A DNA stretch of 64,000 nt from Gemmatimonadales bacterium. Its GTDB lineage: Bacteria; Gemmatimonadota; Gemmatimonadetes; Gemmatimonadales; JACORV01. Positions within the stretch are counted from its first letter, which is position 1, and each line of letters opens with the position of its first letter. The translations under genes and the position numbers were made by a program. Where the stretch lies: contig DATJUT010000113.1 of assembly GCA_035502185.1 (NCBI GenBank), positions 1 through 64,000 of the forward strand, given 5' to 3'. The notes below the pieces were generated by a model. The model ran no database searches. It saw only the letters and a list, made by a program, of their open reading frames with translations, and was not told the DNA's origin. Positions 15,805 through 25,211 of this stretch are shown piece after piece.

Positions 15805-18223
15805 CCCCGCCCAAGGCCAGAGCCCCCCGCTCCTCCTCCACCACCGCCGCGCCCGTCCCCTCGTCGAACCGCACCCGCAAGACCCGGTCCACCGCCTCGC
15901 GGACGCCCTCGATGTGGGTGATGAGCACCACCTGGGGGAACCGCCCCTCCAGTGCCCGCAGCAGCTCGAGCACGTGCGCCCGGCGCGCGGCGTCGAGCGA
16001 GCCGAAGATCTCGTCCAGCACCAGCAGCGACAGCGGCTGGCCGGAGCGTTCGGCGATCATCTGGCTCACCGCCAGCCGCAGCACCAGGTTGGTCAGGTCC
16101 TCCTCGCCGCCGGAGATCACCGGCGACGGCTCGCCGTGCTCGAGCACCGTGATCCGGTAGTCCTCGTCCAGGTCCACCTCGTCGTAGCGGCCGTCGGTGA
16201 GCGAGCCGAGGAACTCGCCCGCCAGCGCCGCCAGCTCGGGCCGCATCTCCTGGTTGAGCTCGGTCCTCAGGTCGCCGAGCGCGCGGTCCAGCTCGCTGTG
16301 GAGCAGCAGCTCGCCCTGGAGCCGCGCCGCGTCGACGGCACGCGCCGCCGCCTCCTCTTCCGCCGCCTCCGCGGAGCGCAGCCGCTCCGCCGCCGCCGCC
16401 GACTCGGCCCGCGCGACCGTGAGGTCGAGCTCCGAGCGGCGGACGGCCTCGTCCAGCCGCTGCATCTCCCGCGCCGCCGCCTGGAACGCGTCCTCCGTGT
16501 AGGCCAGGCGCGCCAGGTCGCGCTCCAGCGCGGCGAGACCCTCCACCACCGCGCCGCGGCGCGTCTCCACCGCCTGCAGCTCCGCGGCGAGCCTGGGCGC
16601 CCGCTCCGCCTCGGCCGCCAGCCGTTCGGCACGCGAAGCCAGCGGCTCCAGCCCCGTCACCCGGCGGCGCAGCTCCTCGTGACGTGCCGCGTCGTAGCCG
16701 GGCCTGAGGCGCGCCATCTCCTCGCCCAGCCGGGCGGCGCGCTCGCCGTGCCGCCGGAGCTGCTTCTCGAGCGCCACCGCTTCCTGGGCCGAGCTGGTCG
16801 CGACGGCCAGCGCCTGCGCACCGCGCTCCACCGCCTCCCGGGCCTCGCGGCGCCGTCCCTCGAGCGCGACCAGGTCCGCCGGCGTCGCCTGCAGCTGCTC
16901 GAGCCGGCTGCGGAAGTACTGGCCGTTCGCCCGCACGTCCTCGAGCTGCGAGGACAGCAGCTCGAGCACCGAGCCGAACTCGTCGCCCAGCGGGCGCCCG
17001 CAGGTGGGGCACGCGCCCTCGGCACCCGTCTCGGTGATACGCTCGCGCTGGATCTCGAGGTCCCGGTACTGGTCGAGCAGCGACTGCCGCTTCGACTCCG
17101 CGTCCTGGCGCTCGCGGACCCACGCGTTCTGGCGCGCCTCGTAGTCCCGCTCCAACGCCTCCTGCCGCTGCTTGTCGAGATCGAGCTGCTCCGCGAGCGC
17201 GCGCACCTGGCCGGCCGCCGCGCTCGCCGCGGCCAGCCGGCGCTCCACCTCGCCGCGCTGGAGCGCGACCTCGGCCAGCTGGGCCTCCAGCGTCTGGCGC
17301 CGCGCCGCCTCCCGCGCCAGCTCCTCCGTGGCCGCGAGCTCCGAGCGCAGCGCGGCGTAGCCTTCGAGCCGCGGCACCAGCGCGTCGCGCTCCGCCACTG
17401 CCGCCGCGGCCGCCGCGTGCTCGGACGCGAGCCGCGCGGCCGCCTCCACGGCCTGCCGCACCCGCTCCTCGAGTACCCGCCGCTCGGCGACCAGGGCGCC
17501 GTGCCGGTCCCGCAGCTCCGCCAGCTCGCGGAACGACGGCGCGTGCCGCTCCCGCGCCGCCTGGGCCTCGGCGAAGGCGGCGCCCAGCGCCGCGGCCTGG
17601 CGCTCGGCCACCTCCACCTGGGCCGCCGCCCGCTCGCGCGCCGCCCGCAGCGCCGCCGGATCGGGCCGCGCCGCCTCCACCGCCCCCAGCTCGGCCTTCA
17701 GTCCGCTGCGCCGCGCCCGCACGCGCTCCTGCGCCAGGCGCAGCTTGTCGTAGCCCAGCAGCCGCGAGAGGAACTGTCCGCGCTCGGTCGGCTTCATCGC
17801 CGCCATCACGGCCAGCTCCTTCTGGCCGGTGAAGTACGTGTTGAAGAACTCGTCGCGGCTCATCCCCAGCACCCGCGTGAGGCGCAGCGTGACCTCCGCC
17901 AGGGACGTGGTCATCGGCCGCGGCGCACCGTCGAGGTACAGCTCCGCCGCATACAGCGTGCGCACCACGCGGTACTCGTGCGGCCCCAGGCCGAACTCCA
18001 GCTCCACGCGCACCTCCGAGCGCGCCTTGGCCCGCCGCCACCGGATCGAGTCCCGGTTGCCGCGGGCCGCGTCCATCCCGTAGATCGCCCACGCGATGGC
18101 CTCGAGCAGCGTGCTCTTCCCGGCGCCGTTGGGGCCGATGATCCCGGTCAGGCCGGGGCCGAACTCGAGGTCGGTGTCCCGATGCTGGCGGAAGTTCACC
18201 AGGCGGAGCCGCTGGAGCCGCAT
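15779..18223 (-). CDS. sbcC: SbcC-type SMC-like ATPase (Rad50 family)
   Basis: An 814-residue ATPase of the SbcC/Rad50 family, the ATP-driven clamp of a DNA double-strand-break nuclease. Walker A is GPNGAGKST at residues 30-38. Two long coiled-coil arms (about 190-400 and 420-620) flank a zinc hook CPTC near 403-406. The ABC signature ISGGEEDLTN lies near 697 and Walker B LLVLDEIFGSLD near 731. It is shorter than E. coli SbcC but typical of the bacterial short form. Its ATG overlaps the stop of sbcD (TGATG). Confidence 0.93.
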   Translation of the reverse strand: MRLQRLRLVNFRQHRDTDLEFGPGLTGIIGPNGAGKSTLLEAIAWAIYGMDAARGNRDSIRWRRAKARSEVRVELEFGLGPHEYRVVRTLYAAELYLDGAPRPMTTSLAEVTLRLTRVLGMSRDEFFNTYFTGQKELAVMAAMKPTERGQFLSRLLGYDKLRLAQERVRARRSGLKAELGAVEAARPDPAALRAARERAAAQVEVAERQAAALGAAFAEAQAARERHAPSFRELAELRDRHGALVAERRVLEERVRQAVEAAARLASEHAAAAAAVAERDALVPRLEGYAALRSELAATEELAREAARRQTLEAQLAEVALQRGEVERRLAAASAAAGQVRALAEQLDLDKQRQEALERDYEARQNAWVRERQDAESKRQSLLDQYRDLEIQRERITETGAEGACPTCGRPLGDEFGSVLELLSSQLEDVRANGQYFRSRLEQLQATPADLVALEGRRREAREAVERGAQALAVATSSAQEAVALEKQLRRHGERAARLGEEMARLRPGYDAARHEELRRRVTGLEPLASRAERLAAEAERAPRLAAELQAVETRRGAVVEGLAALERDLARLAYTEDAFQAAAREMQRLDEAVRRSELDLTVARAESAAAAERLRSAEAAEEEAAARAVDAARLQGELLLHSELDRALGDLRTELNQEMRPELAALAGEFLGSLTDGRYDEVDLDEDYRITVLEHGEPSPVISGGEEDLTNLVLRLAVSQMIAERSGQPLSLLVLDEIFGSLDAARRAHVLELLRALEGRFPQVVLITHIEGVREAVDRVLRVRFDEGTGAAVVEEERGALALGGGGDADVAA

Positions 18224-19413
18224 CAGCCCTCGCCCTCGAGCAGCGCGCGCTCCACCTCGTCGAGGTAGCCCCGGCCCAGGGCCACCAGCCGCTCGCGATC
18301 GAGGTCCGCGTCGAGCGGCCGGCGGCCCAGGTAGTCGGCCACCAGCTCGGCGAGCCGCTGACGCACGCCCGGGGCCCCGACGCCCACCGTGCGCCCGCGC
18401 GGCTCGGGACGCCGCAGGTCCAGGTGGAAGTGGAGCGCGGCCGCCCGGACGGCCCGCAGCGCCTCGTGGTCCAGGGCCTGCGCCAGCGCCCGGGGCACGT
18501 CGCGCACCACCTGGCGCACCACGGCTCCCGCCACCGGGAACGGCAGCTCGGCCAGACGGCCGCGGATCGCGGCATCCAGGTCCGCGGCGCTCATCCCGCC
18601 GGCGTCGAGCCACTCGCCGTCCCAGATCCGCCGCGACGGCTCCAGGTCCACGCGCTCCACCCGGCCCGTGTCCAGGTCGGCGACGAGGAAGCCCTTGGTG
18701 AGGTGACGGCGGTGCTCCTCGCGCCATTCCCCCCAGATGTTGGGGCTCGTGTACTCGAGCGAGCCGCAGTACCAGATCCGCGGCGCCACCTCGTGCACGA
18801 TGTGATAGTGCCCCAGCGCCACGTAGTCGAACGCGCCGCCGCCCGCGCCGCCCAGCTCGGCCACCTCCACCCGGGCGCCGCCGTAGTCGGTGACGCCCTC
18901 GGGGAACAGCCCGGGAATCTCGGGATGCAGCATCAGCACGTTGTACCGGGCCGACGGGTCCCGCTGCCACTCGTCGCTCCGGCGCTCGGCGAACAGCCCG
19001 GCGTGCGGGACCGCCAGCACCGAGAGCCCGAGCGCGGGGTACTGCAGCCGCCGGGCGGCGTCGTCCACCACGTCCACGCCGAGCGCGCCCATCAGCTTGA
19101 GGATGGAGCCCGCCTCGACCGACCGCGGCGTGTCGTGGTTCCCGGCGATGAGCGCCACCGGCGCGGCCGGGAGGGCTTCGCGCAACCGCCGGAGCCCGGC
19201 GAACGCCTCGATGATCGCGCGATTGGTGGGCCGCACCGAGTGGAACAGGTCACCGGCGATGAGCACCGCGTCCGGCGCCTGCGCGATGACGGCGTCCACG
19301 GCCCGCCGGAACGCGGCGGCCACGTCCGCCTCGCGCTGGTTGACGCCTGACGCGTCGAGCCGCTGGAACTGGCGGAGGCCGAGGTGCACGTCCGCCAGGT
19401 GCGCGATTCTCAT
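18223..19413 (-). CDS. sbcD: SbcD-type exonuclease (Mre11 family)
   Basis: A calcineurin-like phosphoesterase of 396 residues forming the nuclease subunit of the SbcCD (Mre11-Rad50) complex. The metal-binding motifs appear in order: ADVHLG (residues 7-12), GDLFHS, GNHDTP, VLMLHPE and GHYH. The C-terminal part (270-390) is the helical region that docks on SbcC. It is directly upstream of and coupled to sbcC. The complex opens hairpins and trims DNA ends. Confidence 0.93.
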   Translation of the reverse strand: MRIAHLADVHLGLRQFQRLDASGVNQREADVAAAFRRAVDAVIAQAPDAVLIAGDLFHSVRPTNRAIIEAFAGLRRLREALPAAPVALIAGNHDTPRSVEAGSILKLMGALGVDVVDDAARRLQYPALGLSVLAVPHAGLFAERRSDEWQRDPSARYNVLMLHPEIPGLFPEGVTDYGGARVEVAELGGAGGGAFDYVALGHYHIVHEVAPRIWYCGSLEYTSPNIWGEWREEHRRHLTKGFLVADLDTGRVERVDLEPSRRIWDGEWLDAGGMSAADLDAAIRGRLAELPFPVAGAVVRQVVRDVPRALAQALDHEALRAVRAAALHFHLDLRRPEPRGRTVGVGAPGVRQRLAELVADYLGRRPLDADLDRERLVALGRGYLDEVERALLEGEG

Positions 19414-19446
19414 CGGATGGGAGACGCCGCCCCGCGGCCCGGCGGC

Positions 19447-19725
19447 CTAGTGGTCGCCGAGCGTGAAGCCGGCCTCGCGGTCCGCCTTCGAGTAGACGCG
19501 GAAGGCGCTGATGGTGTGGGTGCGCATGATGCCGGGCACCCGGACCAGCCGCTCCGTCACGACCTTGGCGATGTCGTCGTACGCCTTGACCTTCACGATG
19601 GCGACGAGGTCCCACTCCCCGGACACGGAGTACACCTCCGCCACGCCGTCGAGGGCCGCGATCGCCTCCGCCGTCTCGGGGATCAGATCCCGCGAGCACC
19701 GGACCTGCACCAGCGCCGTGATCAC
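19447..19725 (-). CDS. Lrp/AsnC ligand-binding (RAM) domain protein without HTH
   Basis: A 92-residue stand-alone RAM domain, the effector-binding and oligomerisation part of Lrp/AsnC regulators, lacking the DNA-binding helix-turn-helix. The beta-alpha-beta-beta-alpha-beta pattern is clear (ITALVQVRC, GVAEVYSVSGEWDLVAIVKV, VPGIMRTHTISAF). Such proteins bind amino acids or associate with full-length Lrp proteins. The GTG start overlaps the stop of the upstream unknown gene (GTGA). Confidence 0.85.
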   Translation of the reverse strand: MITALVQVRCSRDLIPETAEAIAALDGVAEVYSVSGEWDLVAIVKVKAYDDIAKVVTERLVRVPGIMRTHTISAFRVYSKADREAGFTLGDH

Positions 19726-20237
19726 ACCGCGGGCTCGTCGGCGGGGAACGGCGGGACGTCGAGCAGCCACAGGCCCGCCAGCTCCTGCTCCTCGTCCACC
19801 TCGACCAGCAGGCCGTCGGCCACGCGGACGGCCGTGGTCGTCCGCGCCGGCCCCAGCCGGACGTGGAACAGCGACTCCGAGGGGTTGGTCTCGATGGTGA
19901 GGGCCGTATCCACCTCGACGGCGGCGACCGACGGCTGGGAGCGGCGCGTCGGGAGCACCACGTCGCCGTTCTCGACCTCCTGCGGCGGCAGGAGCGAGGC
20001 GGCGGTCCGCACGTCGGGCCACACCACGACCTCCACGCCGTGGATCGCGCCGCCGACGACGTCGAGGAGGATGAAGGAGCCGTCGCTGCCCTCGAGCTCG
20101 ACGGAGCCCGTGAGGCCGCCGGCCTTCTTCGGCCCGGCCTTGACCGACCCGGTGAGGATGTCCGTCTCCGGATCCCACCGGTAGCTGATGTGCGGCACCC
20201 GGCCCGTCCGCTCGACGACCCGCCCGCCCAGACCCAT
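19722..20237 (-). CDS. Hypothetical protein with DUF2283-like N-terminal strand motif
   Basis: A 171-residue soluble protein of unknown function. Near residue 16 the motif ISYRWDPETDILTGSV resembles the start of DUF2283-type domains, and GGAIHGVEVVVW resembles a later strand of that fold. The remainder is beta-rich with acidic loops (VADGLLVEVDEEQE). No catalytic motif is recognised. It precedes and overlaps the stand-alone AsnC domain gene, which suggests a joint sensory role, but that is speculation. Confidence 0.55.
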   Translation of the reverse strand: MGLGGRVVERTGRVPHISYRWDPETDILTGSVKAGPKKAGGLTGSVELEGSDGSFILLDVVGGAIHGVEVVVWPDVRTAASLLPPQEVENGDVVLPTRRSQPSVAAVEVDTALTIETNPSESLFHVRLGPARTTTAVRVADGLLVEVDEEQELAGLWLLDVPPFPADEPAV

Positions 20238-20265
20238 CCGACGCCTCAAGTGAATGCGGGCGGCA

Positions 20266-20294
20266 AATATAGGCCTTGGCCGGAACCGTAGCCA
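20266..20294 (-). promoter_or_regulatory. Weak candidate promoter for the unknown/AsnC pair
   Basis: On the minus strand TATATT (20271-20266) stands out in an otherwise GC-rich gap, 17 bases downstream of TGGCTA, a poor -35. It lies 29 bases upstream of the ATG at 20237. Confidence 0.3.
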
Positions 20295-20344
20295 GCAGCG
20301 GGGGCAATGGGGAGAGGGGAGATCCGAGAAGCCAGTGGACAGGA

Positions 20345-20475
20345 CAGTTGCCAGACCGCAAGGGGGAAGTGGTTGCCAGAAGGGAGTGGTTGGGGGCCAG
20401 TCCCGTCGTCGGTACTGGCAACCGGTCTGCCCCCTCACGACTGGCGTCTTGGCGCCACTCGCAACTTGCCGTCCG
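20345..20475. repeat. Degenerate GTTGCCAG interspersed repeats with inverted copies
   Basis: Several copies of a short unit around GTTGCCAG occur in this non-coding gap: forward at 20346-20353 and 20372-20379, and inverted (CTGGCAAC) at 20415-20422, with degenerate inverted forms further on (ACTGGCGTC, GCAACTTGCC). GGTTGCCAG (20371-20379) and CTGGCAACC (20415-20423) are perfect 9-bp inverted arms. The rest of the gap from 20238 holds nothing recognisable. Confidence 0.5.
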
Positions 20476-20479
20476 GCAG

Positions 20480-21712
20480 CTACCCCGCCTTCTGCTTGCT
20501 CGCCTCTTCCTTCTCGGACGCCAGCCGGGCGAACTGACGGACGAGTCGATCCACCCCTTCCTTGAGCGCCTCGTCGCTGGCCGCGTAGCTCAGCCGTACC
20601 CACCGGTCGTCGCCGAACGCCGCGCCCGGCACCAGCGCCAGCGCCTCGTCGGCGATCAGGCGCCGGCAGAACTCGGTCGCGTTCGGCACGCTGCGGCCGA
20701 ACACGTCGTCCGCCCGGAAGAAGAGGTAGAAGGCGCCCATCGGCTCGACGAACTCGACGCCGGGCAGCTCCTTGCGGAACCGCCCCACCAGGTAGTCGCG
20801 GCGCAGCCGGAACGCCGCGGTCATCGCCTCGACCTCGGGCTGCACCAGATCGTTGCCGAACGCCTCCGCCGCGGCCCACTGGGCCATCGTGTTGGCGCCC
20901 GAGGTGCTGTGCGACTGCAGCGCCGCCATCGTCCGCGCCAGCTCGCGCGAGGCGAGGGCGACGCCGATCCGCCAGCCGGTCATCGCGTAGGCCTTGCTCG
21001 CGCCGTCGATCAGCACGACCCGCTCCAGCAGGTCGTCCGGCAGGTCGAGGAACGAGGGCGCCACGCCGTCGCCGTAGTGGATCCGCCGGTAGATCTCGTC
21101 GGCGACGATCCATACGCCCTTCCGCCTCGCCCACTCCGCGATCGCTTTCAGCTCCGCCAGCGTGTACACCGCGCCGGTGGGGTTGCAGGGCGAGTTCATG
21201 ATCAGCCCCTTGACCGACTCGTCCCACTCCCGGTCCAGGTCGCGCACCGAGACCTTGAGGCTCCACTCCGCCTCCCCCGCGATCTCCACCGGCGTCGCCC
21301 GCGACAGGTGCACGATCTGCGGATACGACGTCCACGCGGGCGAGGGGATGAGCACCTTCTCCCGCCCGCTGAACAGGCAGAAGCACGCGTTCAGCAGCGA
21401 CTGCTTCGCGCCGTTGGACACGACGATGTTGTCGGCGTTCACCGGCCGGCCGCCCGAGAGCAGCGACAGGCGCCGGGCGACCGCGGCCCGCAGCTCGAGG
21501 ATGCCCTCGTTCGCCGCGTACTTGGTCTTCCCCTGCTCGGTGGCGCGGATGCCCGCCTCCGCCACCAGCTTCGGGGTCGGGAAGTCCGGCTCGCCCGCGC
21601 CCAGATCGACCACGTTGACGCCTTCGCGCCTGAGGCGCGCGGCCTCGGCGGACACGGCGAGGGTGGCACTCGGCGACAACGCGGCGACGTTGCGTGAGAA
21701 GAGCGCGTTCAT
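20480..21712 (-). CDS. Pyridoxal-phosphate aminotransferase (AspB-like, class I/II)
   Basis: A fold-type I aminotransferase of 410 residues, most like the prokaryotic aspartate/prephenate aminotransferase (Ib) group. The substrate N-terminal motif GAGEPDFPTP is near residue 39, the asparagine motif NSPCNPTGAVY near 175 and the PLP lysine in DGASKAYAMTGWRIG near 240. The carboxylate-binding arginine is in VRLSYAAS near the end. It transfers an amino group between aspartate-type donors and 2-oxoglutarate; the exact acceptor is not resolved. The ATG overlaps the stop of the P1 peptidase gene (ATGA). Confidence 0.92.
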   Translation of the reverse strand: MNALFSRNVAALSPSATLAVSAEAARLRREGVNVVDLGAGEPDFPTPKLVAEAGIRATEQGKTKYAANEGILELRAAVARRLSLLSGGRPVNADNIVVSNGAKQSLLNACFCLFSGREKVLIPSPAWTSYPQIVHLSRATPVEIAGEAEWSLKVSVRDLDREWDESVKGLIMNSPCNPTGAVYTLAELKAIAEWARRKGVWIVADEIYRRIHYGDGVAPSFLDLPDDLLERVVLIDGASKAYAMTGWRIGVALASRELARTMAALQSHSTSGANTMAQWAAAEAFGNDLVQPEVEAMTAAFRLRRDYLVGRFRKELPGVEFVEPMGAFYLFFRADDVFGRSVPNATEFCRRLIADEALALVPGAAFGDDRWVRLSYAASDEALKEGVDRLVRQFARLASEKEEASKQKAG

Positions 21713-22923
21713 GGAATGACCCGGTGCTCCCGCAGAATGGTGACGACCGAATCCAGGGGCAGCGCGGCCACCGTGCCCCGGTACCCGTGCACGGTCTCGG
21801 CGCGGAACAGCGAGTTGACGATCGCCTCCTCCGTCGCCTCCACGACCGCCTCGAACAGCGGCGAGATCGCCTCCCCGGCCACGGTCTCGCCGGTGCGGGT
21901 ACGCTGACCCTCGGCGAGGGGTCCGCGCCGCACCGCCAGCGCCGTCGAGAAGGCGAGCGCGAAGTCGCCGCTGCCGTTGGTCATCGGCGAGCCGGTGCGC
22001 GCCACGCCGAGGAAGGCGCGCCGCGCCACTCGCTCCAGGCCGAGCGGGTCGAGCGGCGCGTCCGTGGCGATCACGATCATCACCGAGCCGTCGCCGCGAC
22101 GCAACTCGTCCCGGAGGAAGTAGCGGCCCAGCTCGCGGCCCACCGGCGCGCCGCCGATGGCGAGCACCCCGCCGAAGTTGGTCTGCACCAGCACGCCCAC
22201 CGTCCAGCCCCCCAGGCCCGCCGGCAGGCGCCGCGACGCGGTGCCGATCCCGCCCTTCCACCCGAAGGCCACGGTGCCGCGACCCGCGCCGACGCTGCCC
22301 TCGTCCACCGGGCCGTCCGTGGCGCCGGCCAGGGCGCGGAGCACGTCGGCCTCGCCCACGGCCCGCCGACGGATGGCGTTGAGGTAGCCGTCGTTGGTCT
22401 CGCCCACCACCACGTTCACCGACTGCACGTCCTCGTTCCCCGGCAGCGCCAGGATCCAGCCGAGCACCGCGTCGGCGACGCGCGGCACGCACAGCGTGCA
22501 GGTGAGCACCACCGGCGACTCCAGCTCCCCCAGCTCGCGCACCTGGGCGATGCCGGTGAGCTTGCCGAACCCGTTCCCCACCGCGACCGCGGCGGGCACC
22601 TTGTCGCGGAACACGTTGCCGCCATGCGCGAGAACGGCCGTGACGCCCGTGTTGATCGAGTCGCCGGCCACGACCGTCACCTGGCCGACCCGCACGCCGG
22701 CCACGTCGGTGATGGCGTCGAGCGGGCCGCTCGGCAGCACGCCGAACACCAGCCCGACGTCCCGGGCGCGCGGCCGCGCCGGCCCGGGCGCGGGCGCCTG
22801 CCGGACGCGTTCGTCGCGCCGCCCGCACGACTGGCACGCGAGCGGCCGCGGCGCCTGGGACCAGAGCGCGTGGGAGGAGCCGACGAGGAGGAGCAGGAGG
22901 ACCGCGGGCCGCACGCGCCCCAA
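21709..22923 (-). CDS. P1 family peptidase (DmpA/BapA-like, Ntn hydrolase)
   Basis: A 404-residue exported member of the DmpA/beta-peptidyl aminopeptidase family. A hydrophobic signal segment occupies residues 5-22. The family motifs are LDAITDVAGVRVGQ near 67, GETNDGYLN near 170 and, before the self-cleavage point, GSPMTNGSGDFALAFS. The Ser in NGSGD is the expected catalytic nucleophile released by autoprocessing. Members cleave N-terminal residues of D- or beta-amino-acid peptides. The start is a TTG at 22923; a GTG at 22914 is possible. Confidence 0.87.
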   Translation of the reverse strand: MGRVRPAVLLLLLVGSSHALWSQAPRPLACQSCGRRDERVRQAPAPGPARPRARDVGLVFGVLPSGPLDAITDVAGVRVGQVTVVAGDSINTGVTAVLAHGGNVFRDKVPAAVAVGNGFGKLTGIAQVRELGELESPVVLTCTLCVPRVADAVLGWILALPGNEDVQSVNVVVGETNDGYLNAIRRRAVGEADVLRALAGATDGPVDEGSVGAGRGTVAFGWKGGIGTASRRLPAGLGGWTVGVLVQTNFGGVLAIGGAPVGRELGRYFLRDELRRGDGSVMIVIATDAPLDPLGLERVARRAFLGVARTGSPMTNGSGDFALAFSTALAVRRGPLAEGQRTRTGETVAGEAISPLFEAVVEATEEAIVNSLFRAETVHGYRGTVAALPLDSVVTILREHRVIP

Positions 22924-22962
22924 GATGGCGCGGCCTGCCCCGCTGTCAACAGCGCGGAAACG

Positions 22963-23112
22963 CTACGGCATCAGGCGCCGGGCGGCCCAGTAGCCCACGA
23001 AGATGCCGGCGATGGAGCCCACGACCATGCCGGCGAGGCCCATCACCTGCTGGCCGAGGGCCGCGAGCAGGGTGGCGGCGATGAACACGAGCAGCGTCCG
23101 CAGCAGCTTCAC
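22963..23112 (-). CDS. Small two-helix membrane protein
   Basis: A 49-residue peptide with two hydrophobic segments (4-20 and 25-43) and a basic C-terminus, no known domain. The GTG start overlaps the stop of the upstream zinc-ribbon gene (GTGA), so it is probably made with it. Unknown function. Confidence 0.55.
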   Translation of the reverse strand: MKLLRTLLVFIAATLLAALGQQVMGLAGMVVGSIAGIFVGYWAARRLMP

Positions 23113-23516
23113 GCGGCCTCCACGGTGGCGATGGTGAGCCCGCGGCGACAGCTCCGGCACCGCACCCCCTGCGGGAAGCGGCGCCCGACCGCGAGCTCGA
23201 AGTCCTGCTCCACGCCGCAGTCGGGGCAGACCGCGTGCGCACCGCGCACCAGATCGCGCCGGCGCAGGCGTCGCAGGAACTGCCAGATCCCGATCCCGAA
23301 CAGCGACGGCACCAGCACGAAATGCGCGACGGGAATGAACACGCTCACCATCATCGCGCCCCAGAACCCGGCCAGCCCCTTGGCGGCGCGGCGCATCCGC
23401 TGCGACCGGTCGAAGTGCACGACGAGCAGCGTGGCCGGCGTCGGCGCCCCGTGGTACCCGCTCACGCGGAGCGGGCGGGGAACGGACGGACCGCCGTCGG
23501 GGAGGGTTCGGCTCAC
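23109..23516 (-). CDS. Membrane protein with C-terminal zinc ribbon
   Basis: About 135 residues: a hydrophobic segment at roughly 52-78 (FWGAMMVSVFIPVAHFVLV), a basic linker, then a zinc ribbon with CPDC and CRSC pairs. The start is uncertain; GTG codons at 23516 and 23465 are both possible and neither has a clear Shine-Dalgarno. No function is recognised. It is divergent from the winged-helix regulator module and could be controlled by the operator at 23555. Confidence 0.55.
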   Translation of the reverse strand: MSRTLPDGGPSVPRPLRVSGYHGAPTPATLLVVHFDRSQRMRRAAKGLAGFWGAMMVSVFIPVAHFVLVPSLFGIGIWQFLRRLRRRDLVRGAHAVCPDCGVEQDFELAVGRRFPQGVRCRSCRRGLTIATVEAA

Positions 23517-23554
23517 GCGCGATGTACCGCAGGCGGGGGCGGAGGTTCCGCACG

Positions 23555-23571
23555 ACTTTGCACAGCAAAGT
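23555..23571. promoter_or_regulatory. Perfect 7-bp palindrome, probable operator
   Basis: ACTTTGC-ACA-GCAAAGT, a perfect inverted repeat with a 3-base spacer, ends two bases before the -35 hexamer of the downstream module. Its symmetry fits a dimeric winged-helix protein, and the adjacent transcript encodes one, so autoregulation is likely by inference. Confidence 0.7.
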
Positions 23572-23573
23572 AC

Positions 23574-23602
23574 TTGACACTTCCGCGGCGCCCGCCTATC
23601 CT
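23574..23602 (+). promoter_or_regulatory. Consensus promoter, predicted leaderless transcript
   Basis: A perfect TTGACA at 23574-23579, 17-base spacer, TATCCT at 23597-23602. The expected start point, about 7 bases downstream, coincides with the ATG at 23610, so the mRNA probably has no 5' leader. Confidence 0.8.
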
Positions 23603-23609
23603 CGCGGAC

Positions 23610-24228
23610 ATGCGACGTTTCGACCCCCCGGCCCCGCCGCCCGGCGCCCCCGCGCCCGGGGCGGACGCGCTGCACGCGCGGGCCATGGACGACCTGCGCT
23701 ACATCCGGGCGACCATGGAGAACGCGGCGTCGTTCACGGCGCTGTCGGGCTGGGGCGGCGCCATCATCGGCCTCACGGCCTTTCCCGCGGCGTACCTGGC
23801 CTCCCGGGCCGCGACGCACCGCGCGTGGATGCGGGTGTGGCTGGTGGAGGCGCTGCTCGGCGTCGTGATCGGCGTCGGGATGACGGTGCGCAAGGCGCGG
23901 CGGGCGCGCCAGCCCCTGTTCGGGCGGCCGGGCCGCAAGTTCGCCCTGACGTTCGCCACGCCGATGGCGGCGGGCGCGATCCTCACCATTCCGCTCTACT
24001 ACGGCGGGGCCACCGCGATCCTGCCGGGAACCTGGCTGCTCCTGTACGGGACGGCGTTCGCGACGGCGGGCGCGTTCTCGGTCAGCACGGTCCCGGTGAT
24101 GGGCCTTTCCTTCATGGTGGTGGGCACGGCGGCGCTGGCCGCGCCGGCCGCGTGGGGCGACCTGCTGATGGTGGCGGGCTTCGGCGTGCTGCACGTGGTG
24201 TTCGGCGCCCTGATCGCGCGGAAGCACG

Positions 24229-24236
<8 letters not shown>
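23610..24236 (+). CDS. Integral membrane protein of a regulator-linked pair
   Basis: A 208-residue protein with a proline-rich cytoplasmic head (1-25), an amphipathic helix containing DDLRYIRATMENAASF, then about five or six hydrophobic segments (38-60, 70-90, 110-135, 140-165, 175-200). No enzyme motif is seen. Proteins of this layout occur next to small winged-helix regulators; here the regulator gene overlaps the stop by 8 bases. The -10 lies immediately upstream of the ATG, so translation is probably leaderless. Confidence 0.65.
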
Positions 24237-24599
<363 letters not shown>

Positions 24600-24603
<4 letters not shown>

Positions 24604-25211
24604 CGCACCGGGTGCCGCAGGATGGTCCGCAGCTTCGCCGGCCTCACGCGCTGCGGGTCCGACAGGTAGATCTCGTGGTGCTTGCCGCTGAACTTCAGGC
24701 CCTGCGCCTTGGCGAACGCCAGCATCGCATCCAGCGTCGGCCCCTCGTCCATGTAGGGACCGACGTGCAGCACCTGGACGCAGCGCCCCTCGGCGAGCCG
24801 CTCCAGCGCCACCCGGCCGATCGCCTTCGGCTTGCCCCTGGCGAGGAGCTGCCGCTTCGCTGCCACCACCTCGGCGGCGGTGACGAACGCCGGCATCCGG
24901 ATCAGGACCTTCCACCGCCACTTCCCGCGGTCGGCCTCGATCATCCACCGCGACACCCCCACGCCCCACCACAGTCCCTCGAGGCCCGCGACCTTGAAGT
25001 CCCGGCCGGCCCGCTTGCGGGCCATCTTCACGGCGTAGGCGACGGCGTACAGCGCGCCCGCCTTCTCGCCGAACGCCGGGCCGCTGGGATCGCCCGACCC
25101 CGCGGCGGACAGGTAGCGCGCCGGCTTCGTCGCGACGATCGCGGGCGTGCGCGGCGCGGCGTACTCGGCGGCGTACAGCTGGTGGAGATCGAGCTTGCGG
25201 GCGGCTGGCAT
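24600..25211 (-). CDS. GyrI-like small-molecule-binding domain protein
   Basis: A 203-residue protein resembling the GyrI-like/SOUL-related small-molecule-binding group. The typical opening segment with LHQLYAAEYAAPRTPAIV, the central GLWWGVG and the closing VLHVGPYMDEGPT, HHEIYLSDPQRVRPAKL patterns are visible. Such domains bind lipophilic drugs or cyclic compounds, alone or in regulators; no DNA-binding domain is present here. It is convergent with the winged-helix gene, sharing four bases. Confidence 0.75.
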
